A stretch of DNA of 7,149 nucleotides from Actinomycetota bacterium (GCA_003242605.1 QGUZ01000262.1:1-7149); one strand, 5' to 3'; shown: positions 1-5,757, numbered from the stretch's first letter. The notes: generated from the sequence alone by a model not told the origin. Numbers and translations are program-made.

Positions 1-1
1 C

Positions 2-421
2 CCGTACGCGGAGCGGCCCGGGGCGGGGGCCGCCGGGGGCGTGGGGTTCGCCGCGATGGCGTTCCTCGGGGCGCGGATCGAGCCGGGCATCCGCCACCTG
101 CTCGGCGTGCTCGGCTTCGACGCGCTGCTCGACGGCGCCCGCCTGGTGATCACCGGTGAAGGGTCGCTCGACGAGCAGACGCTGCGCGGCAAGGCCCCGG
201 CGGGCGTGGCCGAGGCGGCCGGGCGGCGCGGGGTCCCGGTGATCGCGGTCTGCGGGCGGCGCACGCTGAGCGACGACCGGCTCCGCGCGGCGGGCATCCG
301 CGCCGCGTACGCGCTCACCGACCTGGAGCCCGACCCCGAGGTGTGCATCGCCCGGGCGGGGCCGCTGCTGGAGCGGCTCGCGGCCCGCATCGCGGCGACC
401 GAGCCGGAGCTGCGCGGCTGA
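2..421 (+). CDS. Glycerate 2-kinase, C-terminal part (truncated by window edge)
   Basis: The reading frame is open from base 2 and ends at TGA 419-421, giving about 139 residues. It phosphorylates D-glycerate with ATP to 2-phosphoglycerate, feeding glyoxylate, serine or allantoin carbon into glycolysis; it is cytoplasmic. The visible part carries two hallmarks of the GlxK/GarK family: a glycine-rich GAGAAGGVGFA segment right at the left edge (about bases 20-60), and the signature VITGEGSLDEQTLRGKAP at bases 146-199, followed by a Rossmann-like PVIAVCG strand and a helical tail. Family members are usually about 370-390 residues, so roughly the first two thirds lie outside the window. An internal GTG at base 41 could be mistaken for a start but falls inside the conserved glycine-rich block. 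The gene converges on the kinase with 45 bases between stop codons. Family assignment is firm; the in vivo pathway is not visible here. Confidence 0.85.
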   Translation, partial: PYAERPGAGAAGGVGFAAMAFLGARIEPGIRHLLGVLGFDALLDGARLVITGEGSLDEQTLRGKAPAGVAEAAGRRGVPVIAVCGRRTLSDDRLRAAGIRAAYALTDLEPDPEVCIARAGPLLERLAARIAATEPELRG

Positions 422-467
422 GCCCGCGGCGGGCGCCGGCTCGCCGTACGGCGGGCGCGTCCGGGCT
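421..467. terminator. GC-rich palindromes between two convergent genes
   Basis: The whole gap between the convergent stop codons is self-complementary. AGCCCG at 421-426 can pair with CGGGCT at 462-467. Inside it sit GCCCG/CGGGC (422-426 with 430-434) and the perfect 12-base palindrome CGCCGTACGGCG at 442-453. There is no T-run on either side, so if it terminates transcription it does so as a U-less hairpin of the kind common in high-GC actinobacteria. The role is inferred from position between convergent genes. Confidence 0.4.
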
Positions 468-2476
468 CAGTGCCAGATCGTGATGCGGCTGCCGGCCGGG
501 GCCTGGCCCATCGGGAACTGGGCGAACACCCGGCCGGACTTCCCCACGTCGCGGACCCGCACCTTGAAGCCCGCCCGGCGCAGCTCCTCGGAGGCGTCCC
601 GGACGTCCTTGAACCGGACGTCGGGCACGCCGGCGAGCGACTGCCCGGCGGGCCAGTGCCGGCCGGGACCGCCGTCGCCGAAGTGCCGGCCGGGCCCGCC
701 GTCGCCGGGATTCTGGCCGGGGCCGCCGCCCTCGCACGGGCCGAACGGGCTGAGGCAGACCACGTCGTCGCCCCGCTTGGCGACCGTGATCTGCACGACC
801 GCCCCCTTGTCGACCGGAGTGCCGGGGGCCGGGTTCTGCGCGATCACGGTGCCCGGCTGGGCGTCGTCGACCTGCTCCACGACCTGCGGGTTGAACCCCT
901 TCTCGCGGAGGAACTGCTCGGCCTGCTCCCGCGGCATCTCGGTCACGTCGGGCATGAGCAGGCCGGAGCTGATCACGATCGTGATGGCGCGGCCCTCCCG
1001 CACCTTCGACCCGATCTGCGGGCTCGTCCGGATCACCAAACCGCGCGGCACCTCGGCGCTGCCCTGCTTGATCACCTTGCCCACGGTGAGCCCCGCCTCG
1101 GCGATCTTGGAGCGGGCGTCGGCCTCGCTGAGGTTCGCCACGTTCGGCACCACGACCTTCACGGGCCCGGCCGAGGGCACGAGGATGAGCCGCGACCCCT
1201 TGGGCACGCTCGAGCCGTACGCGGGCTCGGTGCGCAGCACCTTGTTCTCTTCGATCTCGTTGCTGTTCTCGGCCTGGGCGATGGTGACCTGGAAGCCGAG
1301 CTTGGTCGCCTCGTTCTGCGCGGCGACGATGTTCTTGTTGATCAGGTTGGGCACCGTGGTGTAGCGCCCCTGGGAGAAGTACCAGGCGGTGAACCCGATG
1401 CCCGCGAGCATGAGCACGGACAGCACGCCGATCACGACCCACTGCGGCCGCACCCGCCGCCGCGACCGCCCCCGGGACCGGGAGGTCCGCGTCGGCAGCT
1501 CGCTCGGCGGCTGGATCATCGTGCGGTTCGGCCCGGTCTCGGCGGGCGCGTCCGCCGCGCCGCCGGCGGCCTCGAGGTCGACGAGCCGGGTCGGCGCGTC
1601 CGCGTCCGGGACCGGGGCGCCGTCCGGCGGGAGCGAGCGGTGCACCTCGACGGCCGCCACCAGCAGGGCGCCGGCGTCGGCGGGCCGGTCGTCGGGGTTC
1701 TTCGCGGTGGCGTCGAGGACGAGCCGGTCGATCTCCGCCGGGAGGCCCGGGACCACGCTGGAGGGCGGCGGAACGCTCTCGTGGACGTGCTTGTACGCCA
1801 CCGACATCGGGCTGTCGCTCGCGTACGGCTGCCGCCCGGTGAGCAGCTCGAAGAGGGTGATCCCGGCCGCGTAGACGTCGCTGCGCGCGTCCGCCTTGCC
1901 GTCGGTCACCTGCTCCGGCGACATGTACGCGACCGTGCCGATCATGAAGCCGGTGCGGGTCTGGTGGTGGCTGCCCTCGATCGCCTTGGCGAGGCCGAAG
2001 TCCACGACCTTCACCCGGCCGTCGTCGGCGATCAGCACGTTCTCCGGCTTGATGTCGCGGTGCACGAAGCCGGCCCGGTGCGCGGCGGCGAGCGCGGCGA
2101 GCACCGGGATCATGATCTCCAAGGCCTCGCGGGCGGGTAACCTGCCGCGTTCCCGCAGCACGTCGCGGAGCGTGCGCCCCGGCACGTACTCCATCGACAG
2201 GTAGACGTGCTCCCCGTCGATGCCCTGGTCGAACACCTGCACCACGTTCGGGTGCGAGAGCCGGGCGACGGACTTCGCCTCACCGATGAAGCGCTGGACG
2301 AAGGACGGATCCTCGGCGAGGGAGCGGTGCATCACCTTCACGGCGACCGTGCGGTCGAGCCGGACGTCCATCGCGAGGTACACCGAGGCCATGCCACCCC
2401 GGGCGATTCTGGATTCGACGCGATAGCGTCCGTCCAGGAGCCGCCCCACCAGAGGGTCCGCAAGCGTCGTGTCCAC
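467..2476 (-). CDS. PASTA-domain Ser/Thr protein kinase (Stk1/PknB/PknL-like), single-pass membrane receptor kinase
   Basis: 669 residues, GTG start. Kinase domain about residues 17-282: glycine loop ARGGMASVY near 25-33, ATP-binding Lys47 in VAVKVM, catalytic HRD at 139-141 within VHRDIKPEN, DFG at 159-161, SPE at 186-188. The activation loop has a TxT pair (Thr173, Thr175), the usual autophosphorylation pattern of PknB-type kinases. A basic Ser/Arg juxtamembrane stretch (about 331-343) precedes one membrane helix at about 345-367. Outside the cell are four PASTA repeats: about 371-436, 439-504, 506-566 and 615-668. The last is set apart by a Gly-rich linker with a Cys pair (574, 581) and two 9-residue repeats. 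PASTA domains in this family bind peptidoglycan fragments or lipid II, so the likely job is sensing cell-wall state and phosphorylating division or wall-synthesis proteins. It lies 274 bases beyond thiG on the same strand with its own apparent promoter, so it is probably a separate unit. The combination of PASTA repeats and kinase resembles the corynebacterial PknL type, but exact orthology to PknB or PknL is not decided here. Confidence 0.95.
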   Translation of the reverse strand: MDTTLADPLVGRLLDGRYRVESRIARGGMASVYLAMDVRLDRTVAVKVMHRSLAEDPSFVQRFIGEAKSVARLSHPNVVQVFDQGIDGEHVYLSMEYVPGRTLRDVLRERGRLPAREALEIMIPVLAALAAAHRAGFVHRDIKPENVLIADDGRVKVVDFGLAKAIEGSHHQTRTGFMIGTVAYMSPEQVTDGKADARSDVYAAGITLFELLTGRQPYASDSPMSVAYKHVHESVPPPSSVVPGLPAEIDRLVLDATAKNPDDRPADAGALLVAAVEVHRSLPPDGAPVPDADAPTRLVDLEAAGGAADAPAETGPNRTMIQPPSELPTRTSRSRGRSRRRVRPQWVVIGVLSVLMLAGIGFTAWYFSQGRYTTVPNLINKNIVAAQNEATKLGFQVTIAQAENSNEIEENKVLRTEPAYGSSVPKGSRLILVPSAGPVKVVVPNVANLSEADARSKIAEAGLTVGKVIKQGSAEVPRGLVIRTSPQIGSKVREGRAITIVISSGLLMPDVTEMPREQAEQFLREKGFNPQVVEQVDDAQPGTVIAQNPAPGTPVDKGAVVQITVAKRGDDVVCLSPFGPCEGGGPGQNPGDGGPGRHFGDGGPGRHWPAGQSLAGVPDVRFKDVRDASEELRRAGFKVRVRDVGKSGRVFAQFPMGQAPAGSRITIWH
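655..707 (-). repeat. In-gene tandem 27-base repeat encoding GDGGPGRH(F/W)
   Basis: Bases 655-680 and 682-707 are the same 26-mer except for one base (A or C at the fourteenth position), with a 27-base period. A decayed third copy follows at about 709-735. The period is a multiple of three and encodes GDGGPGRHF (residues 591-599) and GDGGPGRHW (600-608), plus a degenerate EGGGPGQNP (582-590) in the kinase's extracellular linker. Such repeats can change copy number by slippage without breaking the frame. Confidence 0.85.
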
Positions 2477-2483
2477 GGGGGCG

Positions 2484-2489
2484 AGTTTA
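2484..2489 (-). promoter_or_regulatory. -10 box for leaderless transcription of the PASTA kinase
   Basis: On the - strand the kinase's GTG (2476-2474) is preceded by TAAACT and then exactly six bases (CGCCCC). A TANNNT box six or seven bases before a start codon is the standard actinobacterial leaderless arrangement, with the first transcribed base being the G of the start codon. Consistent with this, no purine-rich Shine-Dalgarno sequence is present upstream of the GTG. No good -35 hexamer is seen 16-19 bases further up, so the match rests on the -10 and its spacing. Confidence 0.55.
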
Positions 2490-2551
2490 CGGCGGCTTTG
2501 TGCCCTGGCAGGTCTCGACGCCCGAAACCGATGCCGAGCCGTGCCCCTCGT

Positions 2552-2590
2552 CCGGCCGTACGCTGTGCCCGTCCGCTATGCCCGTCCGCT
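2552..2590 (-). repeat. Three tandem 13-base units upstream of the kinase gene
   Basis: Read on the - strand: AGCGGACGGGCAT (2590-2578), AGCGGACGGGCAC (2577-2565), then a diverged AGCGTACGGCCGG (2564-2552) matching 9 of 13. The first two units share 12 of 13 bases. The array lies about 63-100 bases before the predicted kinase -10 box. It could be a binding array for a regulator or merely local duplication; the sequence does not decide. Confidence 0.5.
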
Positions 2591-2617
2591 GCGCCCCGTC
2601 GGCGGCGCCGCCGCCGG

Positions 2618-2645
2618 GGCCTCCGGCGGCGTGCCGCCGGAGGCC
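2618..2645 (-). terminator. Strong GC hairpin downstream of thiG (probable thi operon terminator)
   Basis: GGCCTCCGGCGGC (2618-2630) is a perfect inverted copy of GCCGCCGGAGGCC (2633-2645), separated by only GT. This allows at least an 11-12 bp stem of almost pure G:C with a tight loop. It lies about 105 bases past the thiG stop in the direction of transcription and before the kinase promoter, as expected for an operon terminator. There is no T-run, so it would be a U-less terminator or an RNA-stabilising structure. Confidence 0.55.
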
Positions 2646-2750
2646 GGGGGGGGTCGTCGGCACCGGCCGCGGGGGCGGGGACCGCGCCGCGGCGGGGGCC
2701 GTCCGGGCACGGCTCGCACGCCCGGAGGCCGGGCCGTACCGGCGGGCCGG

Positions 2751-3506
2751 TCAGGGCTCGGTGGGGGAGGAGGCCACCGCGTGGCGCCGCCGGGGGATGC
2801 GGCCGGCGAGGCGGGCGGCGCGGCCGGCGATCACCGCGTCGCGCATCGCGGCCGCCATGAGCTCGGGACGCTGGGCCCGGGTGACCGCGCTGGCGAGCAG
2901 CACCGCGTCGCAGCCGAGCTCCATGGCGAGGGCGGCGTCGCTCGCCGTGCCGATCCCGGCGTCGAGGATCACCGGCACGTTCACCGCCTCCACGATGAGC
3001 TCGATGCTGTGCGGGTTGCGGATGCCGAGCCCCGAGCCGATCGGCGAGCCGAGCGGCATCACCGCGGCGCAGCCGATCTGCTCCAGGCGCTTGGCGAGCG
3101 CCGGGTCGTCGCCGATGTACGGCAGCACCGTGAAGCCCTCGGCGACGAGCCGCTCGGCCGCGTCGAACGTCTCGACGGGGTCGGGCAGCAGGGTGCGCTC
3201 GTCGCTGATCACCTCGAGCTTCACCCACGAGGTGCCGAGCGCCTCCCGGGCGAGGCGGGCGGTGAGCACCGCGTCGCCCGCGGTGTAGCAGCCGGCGGTG
3301 TTCGGCAGCACCTTGATGCCGAGCCGGTTCAGCACGTCGAGCACGGAGCCGCGCGCCTTGGGGTCCACCCGGCGCATCGCGACCGTGGTGATCTCGGTGC
3401 CGGAGGCCTTCAGCGCCTGCTCCAGCACCTCCAGCGAGGGCGCCCCGCCGGTGCCCATGATGAGGCGGGAGGTGAACTTCTCCCCGCCGATGATCAGTTC
3501 GTCCAC
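2751..3506 (-). CDS. thiG: Thiazole synthase ThiG
   Basis: 251 residues, GTG start. ThiG forms the thiazole phosphate of thiamine from 1-deoxy-D-xylulose 5-phosphate, dehydroglycine (from ThiO) and the ThiS thiocarboxylate. It is a cytoplasmic TIM-barrel enzyme. Visible family features: N-terminal IGGEKFTSRLIMGTGG, NTAGC at 69-73, the Schiff-base lysine Lys96 in WVKLEVI (same number as in Bacillus subtilis ThiG), the phosphate-binding PLGSPIGSG at 151-159, and LDAGIGTASDAALAMELG at 181-198. Length is normal for the family. The GTG at 3506 puts the protein start where other ThiG proteins begin. The Shine-Dalgarno is weak (GGGACGGG about 8 bases upstream). It is last in thiO-thiS-thiG, 68 bases after thiS, and a 25-codon out-of-frame reading frame spans that gap. 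The C-terminal tail after about residue 236 is Arg- and Ser-rich and probably disordered. Confidence 0.96.
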   Translation of the reverse strand: MDELIIGGEKFTSRLIMGTGGAPSLEVLEQALKASGTEITTVAMRRVDPKARGSVLDVLNRLGIKVLPNTAGCYTAGDAVLTARLAREALGTSWVKLEVISDERTLLPDPVETFDAAERLVAEGFTVLPYIGDDPALAKRLEQIGCAAVMPLGSPIGSGLGIRNPHSIELIVEAVNVPVILDAGIGTASDAALAMELGCDAVLLASAVTRAQRPELMAAAMRDAVIAGRAARLAGRIPRRRHAVASSPTEP

Positions 3507-3515
3507 GTCGTTCGC

Positions 3516-3541
3516 CCGTCCCGTGCTCGACCGTCCCGTGC
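3516..3541 (-). repeat. 11-base direct repeat in the thiS-thiG gap
   Basis: On the - strand GCACGGGACGG occurs twice, at 3541-3531 and 3526-3516, with a 15-base period, just before the thiG GTG. The second copy supplies the weak purine-rich ribosome-binding candidate for thiG. It may be a small duplication without function. Confidence 0.45.
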
Positions 3542-3574
3542 GCTACCCTGTGCCGCCTGATTCGCCGTCATCGC

Positions 3575-3775
3575 TCAACCACCCTGGACCGCCGTGAGCA
3601 CCTCGACGCGGTCGGCCTCCGACAACGGCGTCGAGTCCCACGCGCCACGCGCGATCACCTCGTCGTTCACCGCCACGGCGACCCCGGTGGTCCGCTCGGT
3701 GAGCGCGCGCACCGCCTGCGCCACCGTGGCCCCCGCGGGCAGCTCGTGGTCGGTGCCGTTGATCGTGACTCGCAT
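3575..3775 (-). CDS. thiS: Sulfur carrier protein ThiS
   Basis: 66 residues, ATG at 3775-3773, stop at 3577-3575. ThiS is a ubiquitin-fold protein whose C-terminal Gly-Gly is adenylated and converted to a thiocarboxylate, the sulfur donor to ThiG. The sequence starts MRVTINGTDHELPAG, contains the conserved GVAVAVNDEVIARGAW block (31-46) and SEADRVEVLTAVQGG (52-66), and ends exactly on the required Gly-Gly. Length is typical. A longer frame upstream is open only because of GC bias and overlaps thiO; the short start is supported by AGGGGAG seven bases upstream of the ATG. It is 17 bases after the thiO stop, so co-transcription is near certain. The adenylyltransferase (ThiF or MoeB/MoeZ type) that activates it is not in the window. 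Confidence 0.95.
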   Translation of the reverse strand: MRVTINGTDHELPAGATVAQAVRALTERTTGVAVAVNDEVIARGAWDSTPLSEADRVEVLTAVQGG

Positions 3776-3792
3776 AGGCACTCCCCTGTTCG

Positions 3793-4986
3793 TCAGCGAG
3801 TGGTGGACACGTCGTCGTGGCCGCCGTCCGGGTCCGGCCCGCGCTCCGCGAAACGCGCCGGCGAGCAGGCCGCGACGGCGGACCGGTCCTCCGCCAGCGC
3901 GGTGTCGGCGGTGAGCGGGGCGAGCAGGATGCCGTTGCGGTGGTGGCCGGTGGCGAGCACGAGCCCGTCGACGGCGCTCGGGCCGATCAGCGGCAGGTTG
4001 TCGGGGGTGCCCGGGCGCGGCCGGGCGACCACGTCGACCAGCTCCAGCTCGGTGATCCCGGGCACCAGCTCGCGGGCGTCGCGCAGCAGCTCCCACACGC
4101 CGCCCGCGGTCACCCGCTCGTCGAAGCCCATCTCCTCCTGGGTGGCGCCGAGCACGAGCTCGCCGTCCCGCCGCGGCACGAGGTAGGCGGGCGAGCCGTA
4201 CACCATGCCGCGCACGCAGTGGCCGAGCAGCGGCCGCTCCGCGCGCAGCCGCATGATCTGGCCCTTCACCGGCCGCACCGGCGGCAGCACGCCGGGCGGC
4301 AGCCCGTCGACGAAGCCCGACCACGCGCCCGCGGCGAGCACCACCTGGCCGGCGGGCAGGGTGCGCCCGGAGGCGAGCCGCACCCCGCGGCAGGCCTTCG
4401 GGTCGTCGGCCGGGCCGGTGAACAGGAAGCCGGTGACCCGCTCGCGGTGCACGGGGACGCCGAGCCGGTCGACGACGAGGGCGAGGGCCTTGGTCACCCG
4501 CCGCGGATCCACCCAGGCGTCGTGCTCGGCGAGCATGCCGCCGGAGACGGCGGGGGCGAGCATCGGCTCGAGGCGGCGGCACTCGCGCCCGGTGAGCCGG
4601 GTCACGTTCAGCCCGAGGCTGCGCATGAACGCGCCGAGCTCGTCGAGCGCGGTCATGTCGTCGGGATTGAACGCGACGGCGAGCGTGCCGTCGGCGCGGT
4701 AGTCGACGTCGATGCCGGAGGCCTCGGTGAGCTCGGCGGCGAACGCCGGCCAGCGCCGCAGCGACTCCAGGCCGATCTGCAACAGGGGTTCGTCGGTGTA
4801 GGTCACCTCGCTCACCGGGGCGAGCATGCCCGCCGCGGCGTGGGAGGCGCCTGAGCCGGGGGAGGGATCGACCACCGCGACGCTCCGTCCGTCCCGTGCC
4901 GCCCGCCAGGCCACGGCGAGCCCGATGATCCCGCCGCCGACCACGAGCACGTCCGGGGCCGCTCCGTCGATCCCGGTGTCGGTCAT
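3793..4986 (-). CDS. thiO: Glycine oxidase ThiO (FAD-dependent)
   Basis: 397 residues, ATG start. It oxidises glycine with O2 to iminoacetate (dehydroglycine) and H2O2; the imine feeds ThiG. This is the aerobic alternative to the radical enzyme ThiH. Features: FAD-binding VVGGGIIGLAVAW at 15-27, the ThiO/DAO-type SHAAAGMLAP at 48-57 that packs on the flavin, RPVKGQ at 238-243, GSPAYLVPRRDGELVLGATQEE at about 264-285, the PRPGTPDNLPLIGP active-site region at 323-336 and the C-terminal flavin motif GLVLATGHHRNGILLAPLTA at 341-360. The tail after about residue 368 (rich in Asp and Gly) looks disordered. It is the first gene of the cluster, directly behind a TPP riboswitch. The only purine-rich ribosome-binding candidate (AAGGGAG, 5005-4999) lies in the riboswitch's 3' strand, 12 bases before the ATG. 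Other DAO-family amine oxidases are possible by fold, but thiS-thiG context makes ThiO very likely. Confidence 0.94.
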   Translation of the reverse strand: MTDTGIDGAAPDVLVVGGGIIGLAVAWRAARDGRSVAVVDPSPGSGASHAAAGMLAPVSEVTYTDEPLLQIGLESLRRWPAFAAELTEASGIDVDYRADGTLAVAFNPDDMTALDELGAFMRSLGLNVTRLTGRECRRLEPMLAPAVSGGMLAEHDAWVDPRRVTKALALVVDRLGVPVHRERVTGFLFTGPADDPKACRGVRLASGRTLPAGQVVLAAGAWSGFVDGLPPGVLPPVRPVKGQIMRLRAERPLLGHCVRGMVYGSPAYLVPRRDGELVLGATQEEMGFDERVTAGGVWELLRDARELVPGITELELVDVVARPRPGTPDNLPLIGPSAVDGLVLATGHHRNGILLAPLTADTALAEDRSAVAACSPARFAERGPDPDGGHDDVSTTR

Positions 4987-4996
4987 GAGGTTGTTT

Positions 4997-5085
4997 CGCT
5001 CCCTTCGCCGGTATGACCCGGATCAGGTTCTGCGGTCGAGGGCCTGGCGCCCTCCTCTCAGCCCGGCCTGCCGGGCTCCCGCGCG
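4997..5085 (-). promoter_or_regulatory. TPP riboswitch (THI element) controlling thiO-thiS-thiG
   Basis: Read on the - strand, all conserved blocks appear in order: CGCGGGAGC at the 5' side (about 5083-5075), a P3 hairpin GCCCGG-CAGG-CCGGGC (5076-5061), CTGAGAGG (5061-5054, the pyrimidine-binding motif), ACCTGATC (5028-5021), then GGGTCATACCGG (5019-5008) and GCGAAGGGAGCG at the 3' end. The outer CGC/GCG bases can close P1. The element ends 10 bases before the thiO ATG. Its 3' strand contains AAGGGAG, the only apparent Shine-Dalgarno for thiO, so TPP binding would be expected to hide the ribosome binding site. No separate terminator stem fits in the short remaining leader. Confidence 0.95.
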
Positions 5086-5100
5086 TTTTGTTCCTATATC

Positions 5101-5106
5101 AGCCTA
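5101..5106 (-). promoter_or_regulatory. Candidate -10 box of the thi operon
   Basis: TAGGCT on the - strand fits the actinobacterial TANNNT -10 pattern and lies 15 bases before the riboswitch. It would start transcription near base 5094 and give a leader of about 108 bases that includes the complete riboswitch. An overlapping TATAGG (5097-5092) is an alternative. No strong -35 is visible in the GC-rich sequence upstream. Confidence 0.4.
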
Positions 5107-5757
5107 TTCCCGCCGGGGCCGCCAGGGCAGGCGGGGCCCGCAACGGTACGGCGAGCCGTCCTGACCAGGGCGAGCGCGGCCCGCCGGCCACCCGAGGCGT
5201 CCCCTGCGGAGCCCGGCCCGGCCCGGGTGGATCGCGCGGCGGCGCGGCCGGGTCCCGGGGCGGTGGCGGGTCCGCGGGGACGCGCGGGCGGAGCCGGAAA
5301 CGCGGGGCGGGGCGGGCGCGGGCCGGGCGCGCCCCGGCCGACCGCGTGCGATCCGGCCGGCGCGCCTTTCGGCGGGGGTGCCCGAAAGCATGACCGAAAT
5401 CCATGGAAAAATATGGCTTTTCGCTGTGCCGCGGGCGGGCGAGTGCGCCGGTCCGTCGCTTTTCACGATGTGTTGACATTTCGTCACGTCGGTTGAAGTG
5501 AGACGGCGCTGAAACTTGCACCGGCGCGGATTTCCGGGCCGGGGCGGCGCCTCGCCGGACGCCCGCTGACCTGTCGCTGTCCGTCCGGAAGGCGGGCGCC
5601 GCGAGCAGCCGGGACGGCCCGCCCGGGGCGCGGGTGCGGCGGCCGTGCCGTACCCGGGTGAGGTTCGTGCCGCACCGCGCGGTCTCATCAATGAATTCGG
5701 GCGGCGGTGAGTGAAGCTGTCACCAATTCGTGGTTACGCGAGAGGGGATCGCCGTTT
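5107..5757. other. Long intergenic region between divergent thiO and the reductase gene
   Basis: No reading frame here has family-like content; those that are open are Arg/Pro/Gly-rich GC artefacts. Bases 5107-5380 are extremely GC-rich without clear motifs. Bases 5383-5423 form an island of about 59% A+T with possible pairing of CGAAAGC (5383-5389) to GCTTTTCG (5416-5423), and CCAT/ATGG inside it. A perfect TTGACA hexamer lies at 5473-5478, overlapping a TGAC-N5-GTCA palindrome (5474-5486). At 15-18 bases downstream there is only a poor -10 (for example TGAAGT at 5494-5499). The region probably carries the reductase promoter and regulator sites; I see no RNA gene. Confidence 0.5.
5719..5737. 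promoter_or_regulatory. Candidate operator: 19-base imperfect palindrome just upstream of the reductase ATG
   Basis: GTCACCA-ATTCG-TGGTTAC has 7-base arms matching at 6 of 7 positions around a 5-base centre. This spacing suits a dimeric helix-turn-helix repressor. It ends 20 bases before the ATG at 5758 and 3 bases before the Shine-Dalgarno, so a bound protein would block transcription into the gene or a short leader. No regulator gene is in the window, so the binding protein is unknown. Confidence 0.35.

Noticed and set aside
315..1442. Long - strand frame and the long + strand frames at 470-2140, 480-1364 and 1389-1874 inside the kinase gene
   Set aside because: They are rich in Arg/Ala/Gly/Pro or lack any family motif, and lie over a gene with a complete kinase-TM-PASTA architecture; they are GC-driven shadows.
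2646..2750. A possible small gene in the thiG-kinase gap
   Set aside because: The segment is nearly pure G/C with no ribosome binding site and no recognisable peptide; the hairpin and promoter signals explain the gap better.
3776..4582. N-terminal extension of the thiS frame to 335 residues
   Set aside because: The extension lies in an alternative frame of thiO and is Arg/Ala/Pro-rich; ThiS proteins are about 66 residues and the ATG at 3775 has a good Shine-Dalgarno.
5099..5691. Open frames of 63-195 residues in the thiO-reductase gap
   Set aside because: Composition is dominated by Arg, Pro, Ala and Gly, no motif or ribosome binding site supports them, and frames on both strands are open over the same bases as expected from high GC.
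5707..5757. GTG at 5707 as the reductase start
   Set aside because: It would add 17 unconserved residues before the FAD motif and has no clear ribosome binding site, while ATG 5758 has AGAGGGGA at proper spacing; it would also put the palindrome at 5719-5737 inside the gene.
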